Shown here in pieces: positions 29,344 to 38,794 of a DNA stretch of 64,000 bases. The position numbers and the translations under genes were made by a program. The DNA is taken from assembly GCF_009649745.1 (NCBI RefSeq), contig NZ_WJNG01000013.1, forward strand, positions 116,720 through 180,719, in the 5' to 3' direction. Under the pieces are notes generated by a model. That model was not told the origin of the DNA. It saw only the letters and a program-made list of their open reading frames with translations, and made no database searches. Position 1 is the stretch's first letter. Each line of letters starts with the position of its first letter. Source of the DNA: Aquibacillus halophilus (GTDB lineage: Bacteria; Bacillota; Bacilli; Bacillales; Amphibacillaceae).

Positions 29344-30062
29344 GCTCTTTTCACCTCAATTTTACCTACTACCATCGAGGTGAATATTTTCACGGTTTGA
29401 TTAGATGTTTGATAATTAGGTGTCTGCAGATGAAGAATTTTATTCCATACATTTGTTTCTACGTGACCAATTACATCAATAGAACCAAACATGACGGAAT
29501 GGTTCAAACTAATTTCCACGTCATAAGGAACAATAATTTGGACATTTCCGATTATATTTCTAATAAAAATTACTGGTTCATTTTTAGGGATAACAGTATA
29601 GTTAAGATCAATAATTGTATCACCGATTCCAGCTTGAATGTTAACATCTTGCCATTCATAGGCATGCTTGCTAGTACGTTGTCTTCCAAACCATTTGTTT
29701 GTAAAAATCTGCCTTTGTTGTATTTGCTCTGGTTGAGGATCCTCATCAAGTTTCGCCTTTATATAATTGGGTTGTTGTTTGGACTTATACCATTTAAGCG
29801 CTAAAAAAATAACGACAGTAATCAGTAAAAATTTGAATGCAGTGGTATTAGTAACAGTCAAAACGATAAAGGAGATTCCTAACCAAAACATAACCTTCCC
29901 ACGAGTTCGATAGTAAGAATTCTTTCCAAAATAAATAAGTGCTGAACAAATTGCTATAAAAATAAGGAGACCTGTGTCTATGAAAATTAACTCAACTAGA
30001 AATAGAATAATAGTCGCCATTAACAGGATATCCACGATGTCTATTTTCGTTCTATTAATCAT
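29340..30062 (-). CDS. liaF: LiaF, negative regulator of LiaRS
   Basis: A 240-residue protein with four N-terminal membrane helices (residues 10-90) and a C-terminal cell-wall-active-antibiotics-response domain (DUF2154-like) around residues 120-235. The domain is marked by GDTIIDLNYTVIPKNEPVIF, IRNIIGNVQIIVPYDVEIS and VMFGSIDVIG. LiaF represses LiaS in the absence of envelope stress. It lies between liaH and liaS, translationally coupled to liaS. Confidence 0.92.
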   Translation of the reverse strand: MINRTKIDIVDILLMATIILFLVELIFIDTGLLIFIAICSALIYFGKNSYYRTRGKVMFWLGISFIVLTVTNTTAFKFLLITVVIFLALKWYKSKQQPNYIKAKLDEDPQPEQIQQRQIFTNKWFGRQRTSKHAYEWQDVNIQAGIGDTIIDLNYTVIPKNEPVIFIRNIIGNVQIIVPYDVEISLNHSVMFGSIDVIGHVETNVWNKILHLQTPNYQTSNQTVKIFTSMVVGKIEVKRA

Positions 30063-30149
30063 AAGTCTCTCCTCTTTACATATGAGATCGTATAAAAGTT
30101 AGGGCGCCCTAGACCTTTCGATGCGCCCTTCTCTAAGATTACCATGAAA

Positions 30150-30779
30150 CTATTTAGATGTAGTATAATTTTTTTCTAATTCCGCTAACTTAGCATCTAA
30201 CGTATGCAAACGGTAATCTGATTTCACTTTATTTTCTAATCTCTCGATGTAGCTTTCCATTTCCGAGAATTTAGAGGTGCTTTTGGCAACAAGATCAGAA
30301 TGAAGGACTTTGTTCATCCCGCTATGGGCTCTCGCAACATTCTCTCTACCTGTTAGATCCATCTTTTTGACATATAAATCTTTCAATTTATGTTTCATTT
30401 GAACATATTTTGCTTCTAGTGTTTCAAGTTCCTTAATTGTTTTATCTGTGATACCAGTCAACTCACTTACACGATTTTCATATTGAAGTTGCTCTTCATG
30501 AGCATGTTGATGTAATTCCTGTTCACCCGCTTCCAATGCTAATTCTGCCTGACGCTTCCGTTTTGATGCCATTGACTTCGCTTGATTTAACTCACGCGTG
30601 AACTCTTGTTTTATAACGTATTGCTTTTCAACCAGTAGTTTCATTTTACGTACTTCTTGTTCGCACTCTCGGACATATTGATTTAAATGCCCAATAGGAT
30701 TTTTTTGTTCCTTTTGATCTAACACTTCATGAAAATCTGCAGCTATTGAATCTTTAATTCTGGTAAGTAAATTTGACAT
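30150..30779 (-). CDS. liaH: LiaH, PspA/IM30-family phage-shock protein
   Basis: A 209-residue, almost wholly alpha-helical coiled-coil protein of the PspA/IM30 family. The N-terminal LLTRIKDSIAADFHEVLDQK and KNPIGHLNQYVRECEQEVRK blocks are typical. It coats and stabilises damaged membrane as oligomers, recruited by LiaI. It follows liaI by 22 nt and is the main output of the Lia response. Confidence 0.92.
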   Translation of the reverse strand: MSNLLTRIKDSIAADFHEVLDQKEQKNPIGHLNQYVRECEQEVRKMKLLVEKQYVIKQEFTRELNQAKSMASKRKRQAELALEAGEQELHQHAHEEQLQYENRVSELTGITDKTIKELETLEAKYVQMKHKLKDLYVKKMDLTGRENVARAHSGMNKVLHSDLVAKSTSKFSEMESYIERLENKVKSDYRLHTLDAKLAELEKNYTTSK

Positions 30780-30801
30780 TTTTCTATCTCCCTTATATTG
30801 T

Positions 30802-31134
30802 TTAGTTTGCCCAAGGTTCTATATCTGAGTTAGTTAACTCGTTGTCTAAATATCTTTCCTGTTTATCTTTTTTCCATTTCTTATAGGTATAATAGAGTAC
30901 CACCAAGGAGGCAATGCCGATGAACGCTGGAATATTTGATAACGACATCGATGCCACAATTAGGATGGCGAATCCCCATAAAGCTTTTTCAACAACTGAA
31001 TCTGCTAAGATGAATTTCTTTACTGCATAATAGGTAATGAATAGACTGACAGCTAGAATAATCATTGGCCCAAGATTCGCCAATATGATTATTGCAGCCG
31101 TTGCTCCTAGTAATAGTAATAGGAATGTTTTCAT
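30802..31134 (-). CDS. liaI: LiaI-like small membrane protein
   Basis: A 110-residue protein with three or four short hydrophobic segments (LLLLLGATAAIIILANLG, then MIILAVSLFITYYAVKKF, then LWGFAILIVASMSL) and a charged C-terminal tail. Its position as first gene, directly before liaH, identifies it as the LiaI-type membrane anchor for LiaH; sequence similarity alone would be weak. ATG at 31134 follows a GGAGGGAG box. Confidence 0.82.
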   Translation of the reverse strand: MKTFLLLLLGATAAIIILANLGPMIILAVSLFITYYAVKKFILADSVVEKALWGFAILIVASMSLSNIPAFIGIASLVVLYYTYKKWKKDKQERYLDNELTNSDIEPWAN

Positions 31135-31160
31135 GTTTTACTCCCTCCTTTCATGTTTCT

Positions 31161-31189
31161 ATCATATCGTGTTCGCTGAAACTGTTTAA
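31161..31189 (-). promoter_or_regulatory. Candidate liaI promoter
   Basis: On the minus strand: TTAAAC (31184-31189), 17-nt spacer, TATGAT (31161-31166). The good -10 with a poor -35 is what an activator-dependent (LiaR) promoter would show. No LiaR operator was assigned. Confidence 0.5.
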
Positions 31190-31254
31190 CGGGCTCTAGC
31201 TATATTTTTAACTAAGACTTAAGGCTTATGTTTTGATAAGCCTTTTAAATAAAG

Positions 31255-31690
31255 GGCTGTTTTCTAAAAGATTATTGTAGTACGACACAAAATCTATAAA
31301 CTACGAATTAGTATCTTCTATCTCTGACACTAATTAAAGTTGAATGCTTATATGCCGTTCCGGCAGAATACTTCGCTTTCCATGGGCACGGCCTCAGCCT
31401 CCTCAGAATCAAAAAGGCGATTCTTCCGGGGTCTTCGGACACGCGCTGTTCCCATAGGAGTCTACGTATTCTGCCTACACTCCGTAATAGCGTTCTGATT
31501 ATCGAAGAAAAAAACTAAGGGTATATGCGAAAAGGATTTTTACCTTCTTGACACAAAGCTATCTAAGCTAAGTAACTGCACTAGGTTTTGGTTTTGGTTC
31601 TTATCCATATTCATTTATTATTGTCATCATAGCAGTTACGACGCATTTTATATCAAATGTGAAACTAAGTAGCGGCCAGATTTACGAAAA
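31255..31690 (+). repeat. Composite intergenic repeat, copy 4 (L-B-R)
   Basis: The shortest copy: L end at about 31255-31340, a single module B at about 31352-31475 bounded by GGCAGAATAC and GTATTCTGCC, then about 150 nt of spacer and the R end at 31635-31690. Its left half is nearly the same as the start of copy 7 and the mirror of the end of copy 1. Confidence 0.8.
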
Positions 31691-31708
31691 AAGCTAACCA
31701 AAAAAAAT

Positions 31709-31733
31709 AAACTTGGTGAGATATACCAAGTTT
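31709..31733 (-). terminator. Terminator of the permuted papain-like gene
   Basis: Stem AAACTTGGT with ACCAAGTTT, 7-nt loop, then a T-run on the minus strand; lies directly after the stop at 31737. Confidence 0.75.
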
Positions 31734-31736
31734 TTG

Positions 31737-32312
31737 TTAAACAATATTTAATTTATTTATAAGGCCAGTATGACTGATATCTCGTTGATAATAAGGATAT
31801 GCTTGAAGGCTTCCTTGATAGACCAACTGCAGTTGATGCCATGCTATTAAGTCTTGAGGTCTTATGAGGCAGGCTGGTTTATCATTTTGATAAATACCAC
31901 ACTCACTTAGGATCGTCGCAACAAACTGAGAACAAAAATAGGCATTTTCTCTCGACAACTCCCTGTTGAAAGCAACTCCGAGTAATCCAAGCGCGTTATA
32001 TTTGTAATGATCCTTCTGTTCTTCCATCTGTTGAATCCTTCTTCTAATACGCTCATATTCCAATTCTGTTATAGAAAAGCTATAAACTGCACACTTTGCT
32101 TTCTCAAAAAAAGACGTTCGCGTATCTTCCTTTACGAAACCGCCACTAAATGGATTACGTTGATTTTTTCTTCCAAAGCTATATACTTCTTCTAAACTTA
32201 GATCAAAAGCGATCGAAGCATGATTTAAAGGTGTTTTTGTATAGACATTTATCGCTTTGGCTAAAAAAGTCCCCGTATCCGAAAAAAGAAGATAAATTTT
32301 CCTTGTTCCCAC
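31737..32312 (-). CDS. Permuted papain-like (YiiX/LRAT-type) hydrolase-fold protein
   Basis: A 191-residue protein with the circularly permuted NlpC/P60 arrangement. The catalytic-type His is in PLNHASIAFD near residue 34, and the Cys in the helix AYFCSQFVATIL near residue 140, with KYNALGLLGVAF between. Family members are amidases, peptidases or acyltransferases; the substrate is unknown here. No signal peptide is seen, so it is probably cytoplasmic. GTG at 32312, six bases after GGGAGGG, is preferred because the TTG further upstream overlaps that ribosome site. Confidence 0.7.
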   Translation of the reverse strand: MGTRKIYLLFSDTGTFLAKAINVYTKTPLNHASIAFDLSLEEVYSFGRKNQRNPFSGGFVKEDTRTSFFEKAKCAVYSFSITELEYERIRRRIQQMEEQKDHYKYNALGLLGVAFNRELSRENAYFCSQFVATILSECGIYQNDKPACLIRPQDLIAWHQLQLVYQGSLQAYPYYQRDISHTGLINKLNIV

Positions 32313-32629
32313 TTTAGTCCCTCCCAAGTGCCAAACAAACCCCTGTTTCCTAGATGATTTATCTACTTTAACAATAAAGATTGATGGTAAAGATTTACTT
32401 TAATATAATACATACTCCTAATTATAGCAATATTGCCTTGTATTAGTACAGTTAAGTTTTTGTAAATTAATTTATTTTAAAACGAAACCAAGTGAGAAAT
32501 CGAAGTATATCAACCATTGAGGCAAGAAGTCAGCGTTTTAAATGATTAAATAGCCTAATTCCATCAATAGGTATCTGTGCATATGTTGTATCGTAGAATA
32601 AATATTTAACTATGGGGAGAGGAATAACA
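32313..32629. other. Gene-free region
   Basis: About 315 nt between divergent genes. It should contain promoters for both, but no clear pair could be assigned. No repeat or RNA gene was recognised. Confidence 0.4.
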
Positions 32630-32992
32630 TTGCATACCGCAAATTATCAAAATCATCATGAACATGCACATCACCATCACTTAGGATTATTGAACACTGT
32701 TCAGGATTGTGCAACTACTTGTGAACATATGACAGGGATGCTACATCATTCAAAGGATATTTTAAATAGAGGGGTTCAGTTAAGTCGATTACGAGATTGC
32801 GCAGACATTTGTGCACTTATGGTGAAATACCTAGCTCGTTCTAGTAATCTTTCTAAATCACTTGCCAGCTATTGTGCTTATGTTTGTGAAATCTGCGGAA
32901 ATACATGTCTTCAATATCCAGATCAAGAATCACAAAAATGTGGCCACATTTGCTTAGGCTGTGCCAAAGAGTGTAAACAATTTGCAGTTTAA
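32630..32992 (+). CDS. Four-helix-bundle copper-binding protein (DUF326, YhjQ-like)
   Basis: A 120-residue Cys/His-rich protein of the DUF326/Csp type, in which Cys residues line a four-helix bundle and bind many Cu(I) ions. The spaced Cys pattern is clear (QDCATTCEHM, DCADICALM, YCAYVCEICGNTC, CGHICLGCAKEC). An unusual His-rich N-terminus (NHHEHAHHHH) may add a metal-binding tail. TTG at 32630, six bases after GGGAGAGGA, is the likely start; an in-frame ATG at 32612 lies in the ribosome site. No copper pump is adjacent. Confidence 0.82.
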   Translation: MHTANYQNHHEHAHHHHLGLLNTVQDCATTCEHMTGMLHHSKDILNRGVQLSRLRDCADICALMVKYLARSSNLSKSLASYCAYVCEICGNTCLQYPDQESQKCGHICLGCAKECKQFAV

Positions 32993-33020
32993 ATGAGACT
33001 AACACTAAAGCTTGAATCTA

Positions 33021-33047
33021 AAAAAAGTGCCTTTAAGGCACTTTTTT
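33021..33047. terminator. Bidirectional terminator
   Basis: Stem AAAAAAGTGCC with GGCACTTTTTT between convergent genes. Confidence 0.85.
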
Positions 33048-33072
33048 ATTTCTAATTAATAACAGCTTAACT

Positions 33073-34392
33073 TCATGTACTCCTTCTTCTCTTTCGAAAT
33101 AATGTCTCCTGTTCCCAGCTGTTGAACGGATGGGATAGGTGATTAGATGGTCCTGGATTTACATGTGGTGCTTTTTCTGGCCTATCTTGTTGTTGTGCAG
33201 CCTGACTCAATGACTCTTGCAATGGTTTCCATTTGATTAGGGCTAGAATAATTAGACTTATGACTACACCGGATATTCCGTATACTAACCAAGGGAGATA
33301 CTCTACTTCTTTTCCAATCTCAAGAAGCCTACCTCCAACAAAGTTACCGATAGCTTCACCTAAGCCTGATAATACGTTGGCGAGTCCAAAGAATAGACCA
33401 ATTAAACCGGCCTTCGATAGCTGTGATATCGTGCTGTCAATTGTCGGTAAAATTAACATTTCACCACATACAAAGATTGTTCCACTTATGATAAGAAACA
33501 AAAATGAATTGGCCCATAACAGTGTTCCGAGTCCTGCTCCAATTAAGATTAGACCTGCTGATAAGGCAACAAGCGGATGGAGTCGACTGATTATTTTAGT
33601 TGTCACCCATGTTTGAAATAATATGACCGTAACACTTTTGATTGTCCATATTAAAGCGACGTTACTTGGTTCTGACAGAACTACGGTTGCTCGTAACGGT
33701 AGTGCTATAGCTAGTTGTGCATATAAAGCCCAAATCAAGATGCTAATCAGACCAAATACAACGAACGGTTTATTTCTAAATACTTCTTTGTAAGCTCCTG
33801 GAGGAATAGCAGGACATGGAGCATCTCCACAATTTTTTGGCAATAAAAACCAACTCTTCAGTGCTATTCCAATGTAAATAATACCGGCAATCCAAAATAT
33901 TGTTGTTGGTGAACCGGAAACAAGAAAGAATACAATTAATCCTGCAATAGCAGTACCAATATTTGCTGCAATGCCTCTAAAGGAAAATGCTGTTGTCTCT
34001 TTCCCTTTTGATGCCAGGGCTGCTATTGCTGCTTTGGTAGAGGGTGCATTTAAGCCATTACCAAAACCAGCAATCACAGTAGTAACTAAAATGGGAATGT
34101 AGATGGAGAATATTCCTAAACCAATGAAACCCACAGCGCCTATCAATGCTCCAAGAGCAATAACTGTTCGTCTGCCTATTCGGTCAGCCAAAAAACCTCC
34201 AGATAAACTACCAAACTGAAAAGCAATGGCATAGGCGGCTAGGACCATTCCAACAGTGCTAAAGGTTAATCCGATAGTTTCATTCAACATAATTGGCAAA
34301 ATAGGAATAACCATATAGGTTCCTAAATGAGAAAGTAATACGCCTACAAGCAAGATCAACATTGGGCGTTCCAACGTTTTGAGGTTTTTCAA
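33073..34392 (-). CDS. MFS transporter (multidrug-efflux-like)
   Basis: A 439-residue protein with 12 predicted membrane helices. The loop 2-3 MFS signature is GGFLADRIGRRTVIALG near residue 62, and motif C-like glycines are in TVIAGFGNGLNAPS near residue 115. The C-terminal 50 residues are a polar, Gln/Pro-rich and basic cytoplasmic tail (RPEKAPHVNPGPSNH, ending RKRRRST), longer than usual. Substrate unknown; similar Bacillus proteins are drug exporters. Confidence 0.85.
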   Translation of the reverse strand: MKNLKTLERPMLILLVGVLLSHLGTYMVIPILPIMLNETIGLTFSTVGMVLAAYAIAFQFGSLSGGFLADRIGRRTVIALGALIGAVGFIGLGIFSIYIPILVTTVIAGFGNGLNAPSTKAAIAALASKGKETTAFSFRGIAANIGTAIAGLIVFFLVSGSPTTIFWIAGIIYIGIALKSWFLLPKNCGDAPCPAIPPGAYKEVFRNKPFVVFGLISILIWALYAQLAIALPLRATVVLSEPSNVALIWTIKSVTVILFQTWVTTKIISRLHPLVALSAGLILIGAGLGTLLWANSFLFLIISGTIFVCGEMLILPTIDSTISQLSKAGLIGLFFGLANVLSGLGEAIGNFVGGRLLEIGKEVEYLPWLVYGISGVVISLIILALIKWKPLQESLSQAAQQQDRPEKAPHVNPGPSNHLSHPFNSWEQETLFRKRRRST

Positions 34393-34424
34393 GAATGGTA
34401 ACCTCCCTAGACTTTAAACTTGGA

Positions 34425-34988
34425 TTAGTTCATTGGATTTTGCTGATTTATTGTTTGATTCCCATTTTGCATCGCTTGATTTGGAATCATATTTAAAGGA
34501 GTAATCGTTGCTGTTTGATCCTGTATCGATGCATTTGGTTGATTCATCCAGCCCATTTGGCTCATCAACTGTTCATACATTTCAGCTATAGTCGATTGTT
34601 GTAGTGCCATACCCGAATGCATTTTTTTCACTTGGGGATTTTTCATATTCTCTGACGAATTGAAATTTTCTTTCGCCATCGAGCTTGCTGTAAAATGTGC
34701 ATCTACTGCTATGTCTTTATCACTCATCTCGATAGTTGTGTTTGCCAATGCTTTTTGCATTTGTCCTCCTCCATTTGGAATTGGAGGTAAAGTTACTGTC
34801 ACTTGTTTCGGGTCTAACAACTGATTCATCACCTGAACATGGTTTTTCATGATTGCTATTTGTTTTTGTAAAATAGTCGAAATCTGTGTGCTTTGAACAT
34901 TGTTTACATACAATTCTAATCTGCTTATAACTGCTTTATGAGCAGATAAGTGATTAGCCATAAGGCCAACGTCTACGGTTTTTATCAA
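34425..34988 (-). CDS. Ferritin-like / coat-F-type protein
   Basis: A 187-residue protein with a helical N-terminal region (ANHLSAHKAVISRLELYVNN, then LQKQIAIMKNHVQVMNQLLD), a central helical part rich in Met and Gln (MHSGMALQQSTIAEMYEQLM), and a C-terminal tail made mostly of Asn, Gln, Met and Pro. The pattern resembles CotF-type spore-coat proteins with a ferritin-like bundle. The coat role is inferred. TTG at 34988 with GGAGAGG five bases upstream is the likely start. It follows the permease on the same strand and precedes the MFS gene by 33 nt. Confidence 0.6.
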   Translation of the reverse strand: MIKTVDVGLMANHLSAHKAVISRLELYVNNVQSTQISTILQKQIAIMKNHVQVMNQLLDPKQVTVTLPPIPNGGGQMQKALANTTIEMSDKDIAVDAHFTASSMAKENFNSSENMKNPQVKKMHSGMALQQSTIAEMYEQLMSQMGWMNQPNASIQDQTATITPLNMIPNQAMQNGNQTINQQNPMN

Positions 34989-35101
34989 TTGAACCTCTCC
35001 TTTTAAAATTTAGTTACTCACTTAATACAGTGTCCAATTTACTTTAATTCATGAGGATTTGATTAGTTTATTAGATTGTATTTAAACTTTTTCAAACTAA
35101 A

Positions 35102-35129
35102 AGAGACCTCCTTTAAAAAGGAAGTCTCT
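35102..35129 (-). terminator. Terminator of the DUF318 permease gene
   Basis: Imperfect stem AGAGAC...GTCTCT with inner TCCTT/AAGGA pairing, just after the stop at 35140. Confidence 0.6.
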
Positions 35130-35139
35130 GATCCATTTT

Positions 35140-36318
35140 TTATATAAGGCTTATTAGAGCACCTATCGCTAGATAAGCAATACATAGATAGGTTATGACT
35201 GTTTTAAATTTCGAATCTCCTTCCATCTTCATCATCATATGATGATCGGTTGACTCTTTGAATTTTTTGTTTAGATATAAAGCAAATCCAGCAAGAAAAA
35301 CAAAGGCTATATTTAACCAGAATGTATAATCAATTTGAAACGGACTTTCAGACATTATTTGATTTGCAGATTGCGGTAGTAAACCAATTGCGGTGAATCC
35401 ATAGTGAATACCTACTGAAGTAATTAAGATTGAGACGTAAAAGATACCCGCAATGTATAGAGCCGTCTTCATGCCATAATATTTTTTATGAACAGCAACA
35501 ATTGGCGGCACAACTAAATCTGAATATATAAAAGCCATGATACCGGCAAAAGCGACTCCACTAGATGCTAATATTGTTGCAATTGGTATGTTCCCCATGG
35601 AACCGATAAAAGTTAACATTGCGACAAGTGGCCCTACTACCGCGTTCTCTAACACCTTTAAAAATCCATCTGGCTGATCAACTAAAAAGAAAGATTTCCA
35701 TGTGTTATCACTAATAAACGTTGCCATTATTCCTGCTAGAGTGAAACCAATCGTGATTTCCTTCCAAACCATTTTCCAGTTCATCACAAATTCATGACCA
35801 ACTTGAAGCCAGCCTGCTTTCGTTTTTATTTTATCTTTCCAGTTAAACTTCTCTTCCATTTGATCATCTTGCACATTTTCTCTAGCATCTTCTACTAACT
35901 TTTTTGGGTAGGTTAGTTTTACTAGTAGCCATGTTACAAAAATTAAGATAATACCACCGATGATTTCGGCTACTACAAACTGCCATCCTAGAAAAATATA
36001 AATTAAAATACCTAACTCAACCACCAAATTAGTAGATGCAAACAGAAATGCTAATGTCGGAACAAAGTGTGCTCCTTTTTTAAACAAACTTTTTCCTGCT
36101 GCTAAGGCAGCAAAGGAACAGGATGAACTAATTGCACCAAAAAACGTTGATAGCCCTACAGATTTCAATTTGGCATCACCCATATATTTCACCATTTTAT
36201 CTTGTGGAACAAAAGCCTGAATCATTGAACTAATAAAATATCCAACAACAAAAGCCCATCCAGCTTTCCAAAAAAAACCTAAACTAGTCATAGCTGAGCT
36301 TCCTATTTGTTCAAACAT
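35140..36318 (-). CDS. Permease of the DUF318 (YraQ/ArsP-like) family
   Basis: A 392-residue membrane protein with eight to ten helices and a central charged loop (residues 135-175). Family landmarks are FGAISSSCSFAALAAGKSLF near residue 60, FASTNLVVELGIL near residue 90, and MGNIPIATILASSGVAFAGIMAF near residue 245, which form the two inverted halves of DUF318 permeases. Some relatives export organo-arsenicals, but the conserved Cys alone does not prove that here. ATG at 36318. Monocistronic. Confidence 0.83.
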   Translation of the reverse strand: MFEQIGSSAMTSLGFFWKAGWAFVVGYFISSMIQAFVPQDKMVKYMGDAKLKSVGLSTFFGAISSSCSFAALAAGKSLFKKGAHFVPTLAFLFASTNLVVELGILIYIFLGWQFVVAEIIGGIILIFVTWLLVKLTYPKKLVEDARENVQDDQMEEKFNWKDKIKTKAGWLQVGHEFVMNWKMVWKEITIGFTLAGIMATFISDNTWKSFFLVDQPDGFLKVLENAVVGPLVAMLTFIGSMGNIPIATILASSGVAFAGIMAFIYSDLVVPPIVAVHKKYYGMKTALYIAGIFYVSILITSVGIHYGFTAIGLLPQSANQIMSESPFQIDYTFWLNIAFVFLAGFALYLNKKFKESTDHHMMMKMEGDSKFKTVITYLCIAYLAIGALISLI

Positions 36319-36441
36319 AAAAATACTCTCCTCTTAACTGTTATCCCGATATTATTAATTACCACCGTTTAAGAATAGGTAAACAATATTTTAGGATAGA
36401 AAAAAGGAGAGTAGATTTTAATAACTTTAGTTGTTATTTAA

Positions 36442-38625
36442 TTATTTTTTCTTGAATTTAGCTAGTGCTTCTGCAAGCGCGGGATTAGTGAATTCCTCTT
36501 GTTGTTGATTTTTCATATATTTATTCACATCACTTTTAGAGACCTTTGTACGTTTTTCTTTTTTCTTACGGTCGTTGAATGTAGATAATTTTTCCCGATG
36601 ACCACAAACACAGGTGAACATTTGGCCATCCCCTTCGCCACGTAACTCTAATCGCTTATGGCAATTCGGACATCTAGCATTCGTCTTTTTAGCAATGTTT
36701 TTCTTTTCCCCACATGACCTATCCTGACAAACAAGCATTCTGCCCATTTTACCCTTCACTTCAAGCATTAACTTCCCACACTCAGGACATTTCGTTCCTG
36801 TCATGTTGTCATGCTTGAATTTAGCGTCACTCGATTTGATCTCGTGTACAACTGTTTTGGCATAACCCTTCATTTCTTTAATAAATACGTCCTTCTTTAA
36901 TGAACCTGAAGCGATTGCTTCTAGTTTCTTTTCCCATTCCGCTGTTAATGTTGGGGATTTTAAATCCTGTGGTACAAGATCAAGGAGTTGTCTTCCTTTT
37001 GATGTCATGAAGATACTCTTTCCCTTTTTTTCCATATAAAAGTTATTAAATAACTTTTCGATAATATCAGCCCGAGTTGCAACTGTTCCGAGTCCACCCG
37101 TTTGGTTAATCGCTTTAACTAAGTCTTTATCCTGGTGAACCATATATTTTACTGGATTCTCCATAGCCTGCAGAAGACTTCCTTCAGTAAAACGTTCCGG
37201 AGGCTTTGTTTGTCCCTTAGTCATTATCACATTTACACCTGAGAAGACATCGCCTTTTTGAATCTGCGGCAATGTTTGGTCTTTATCATCTGTTTGCTCG
37301 TCATCGTATTGGTTATTGTATATTTCTTTCCAACCCTGTTTCTTAATATTTTTTCCTTTGGCAGTAAATCGCTCATTCCCTACTTTTACCGTAAGGGTTG
37401 TTTGTTCATATTCAAATGCTGGTGACAGAACTGCCAAGAACCGTTTGACAACAAGGTCATAGATTTTACGTTCCCTATCATTTAGTTCTGACAAATAAAC
37501 AGGTTGCTCTGTCGGGATAATCGCATGGTGATCAGAAACTTTATTATCATCAACAAAGGACTTATTTGTTTTAATTTCACCTCTTGCAAGACGAGAGGCA
37601 ACTGTTGCGTATTGGTCAACACCACATGCTTTTAAGCGGTCTTTAAGTGTTGGGACGATATCTGTTGAGATATATTTAGAATCTGTTCTAGGGTAGGTCA
37701 ACACTTTATGTTGCTCATATAGTTTCTGCATAATTGACAATGTTTCTTTACCTGAGTAATTAAAGATTCTATTGGCGTCTCGTTGTAGCTCTGTTAAATC
37801 ATAGAGCTGTGGCGCAAAGTTTTTCTTATGCTTTTTATCTATATCAACTACTTCTGCTTGTTTGTTGTTCAATTCTTTCACTAGTTTTTCAGCTTTTTCC
37901 TTTGAAAAAGTTCTTGTATCTTTCGTTTGCGGATCGTTCCAAGTTAACGTAAATCCTTTATTCGTTTTTGCTTGAATTCGGTAGTAATCTTTGGGTTTAA
38001 ACTTTTTAATTTCTTCTTCTCTTAGTGCAATCATTTCTAATGTCGGAGTTTGAACACGCCCACTTGAAAGCTGTGCATTAAATTTGGTTGTTAAAGCACG
38101 AGTGGCATTCAGGCCTACATACCAGTCGGCTTCTGAACGTGCAACAGCTGATAAGTAAAGATTTTCAAACTGTTTACCTGGCTTCAGGTTTTTGAACCCA
38201 TCGTTGATTGCTTTGTCTGTTACAGACGAAATCCACAAACGCTTGACAGGTTTATTTACCCTGGATTTTTCGATAATCCAACGAGCAACTAGCTCACCCT
38301 CGCGACCAGCATCTGTTGCAACAACAATTTCACTAACATCTTTCCTGGTTAATTGTGTCTTAACCGCGTTAAATTGTTTTCCAGTTTTCTTTATAACCAC
38401 AAGCTTCAATTGGTCTGGGAGCATCGGTAAATCCTCAAGCTTCCACGTCTTTAATTTATCATCATACACCTCTGGATCAGCCAATGTAACTAAGTGTCCA
38501 AGTGCCCATGTAACAATATATTTAGAACCTTCAAAATAGCCATTGCCTTTTTTATTGCAATTTAATACTCTCGCAATGTCACGTCCGACTGAAGGTTTTT
38601 CAGCTAATACTACTGTTTTACTCAT
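36442..38625 (-). CDS. topB: DNA topoisomerase III
   Basis: A 727-residue type IA topoisomerase, equal in length to B. subtilis TopB. The N-terminal TOPRIM domain starts VVLAEKPSVGRDIARVL, with VVATDAGREGELVARWI near residue 101. The catalytic tyrosine is Tyr311 in VLTYPRTDSKYI. The C-terminus has two zinc-ribbon-like Cys sets (CPECGKLMLEVKG...CQDRSC and CPNCHKRLELRG...CVC) before a basic tail. It relaxes and decatenates DNA, usually working with RecQ-type helicases; recQ is encoded elsewhere in this window. Confidence 0.95.
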   Translation of the reverse strand: MSKTVVLAEKPSVGRDIARVLNCNKKGNGYFEGSKYIVTWALGHLVTLADPEVYDDKLKTWKLEDLPMLPDQLKLVVIKKTGKQFNAVKTQLTRKDVSEIVVATDAGREGELVARWIIEKSRVNKPVKRLWISSVTDKAINDGFKNLKPGKQFENLYLSAVARSEADWYVGLNATRALTTKFNAQLSSGRVQTPTLEMIALREEEIKKFKPKDYYRIQAKTNKGFTLTWNDPQTKDTRTFSKEKAEKLVKELNNKQAEVVDIDKKHKKNFAPQLYDLTELQRDANRIFNYSGKETLSIMQKLYEQHKVLTYPRTDSKYISTDIVPTLKDRLKACGVDQYATVASRLARGEIKTNKSFVDDNKVSDHHAIIPTEQPVYLSELNDRERKIYDLVVKRFLAVLSPAFEYEQTTLTVKVGNERFTAKGKNIKKQGWKEIYNNQYDDEQTDDKDQTLPQIQKGDVFSGVNVIMTKGQTKPPERFTEGSLLQAMENPVKYMVHQDKDLVKAINQTGGLGTVATRADIIEKLFNNFYMEKKGKSIFMTSKGRQLLDLVPQDLKSPTLTAEWEKKLEAIASGSLKKDVFIKEMKGYAKTVVHEIKSSDAKFKHDNMTGTKCPECGKLMLEVKGKMGRMLVCQDRSCGEKKNIAKKTNARCPNCHKRLELRGEGDGQMFTCVCGHREKLSTFNDRKKKEKRTKVSKSDVNKYMKNQQQEEFTNPALAEALAKFKKK

Positions 38626-38739
38626 AGATTCAATTCCTTTCCATACATCATACTTCTATTACTTTATCATAATTCACGCTAATAAACGAAGTTAACCCTG
38701 CATCAGCCTTGTCTCAAATAAATCATCTAACCATGCAAA

Positions 38740-38764
38740 AAAGCTTGGGGATTTCCCAAGCTTT
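38740..38764 (-). terminator. Terminator of ltaS
   Basis: Stem AAAGCTTGGG with CCCAAGCTTT, 5-nt loop, with A/T runs on both sides; follows the ltaS stop at 38795. Confidence 0.85.
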
Positions 38765-38794
38765 ATTTTTACATTTCATTCATTTAGTATCGCT

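Noticed and set aside
31222..31245. Hairpin AAGGCTTAT...ATAAGCCTT upstream of liaI
   Set aside because: It looks like a terminator, but no gene ends there on either strand; it may be part of the flank of repeat copy 4.
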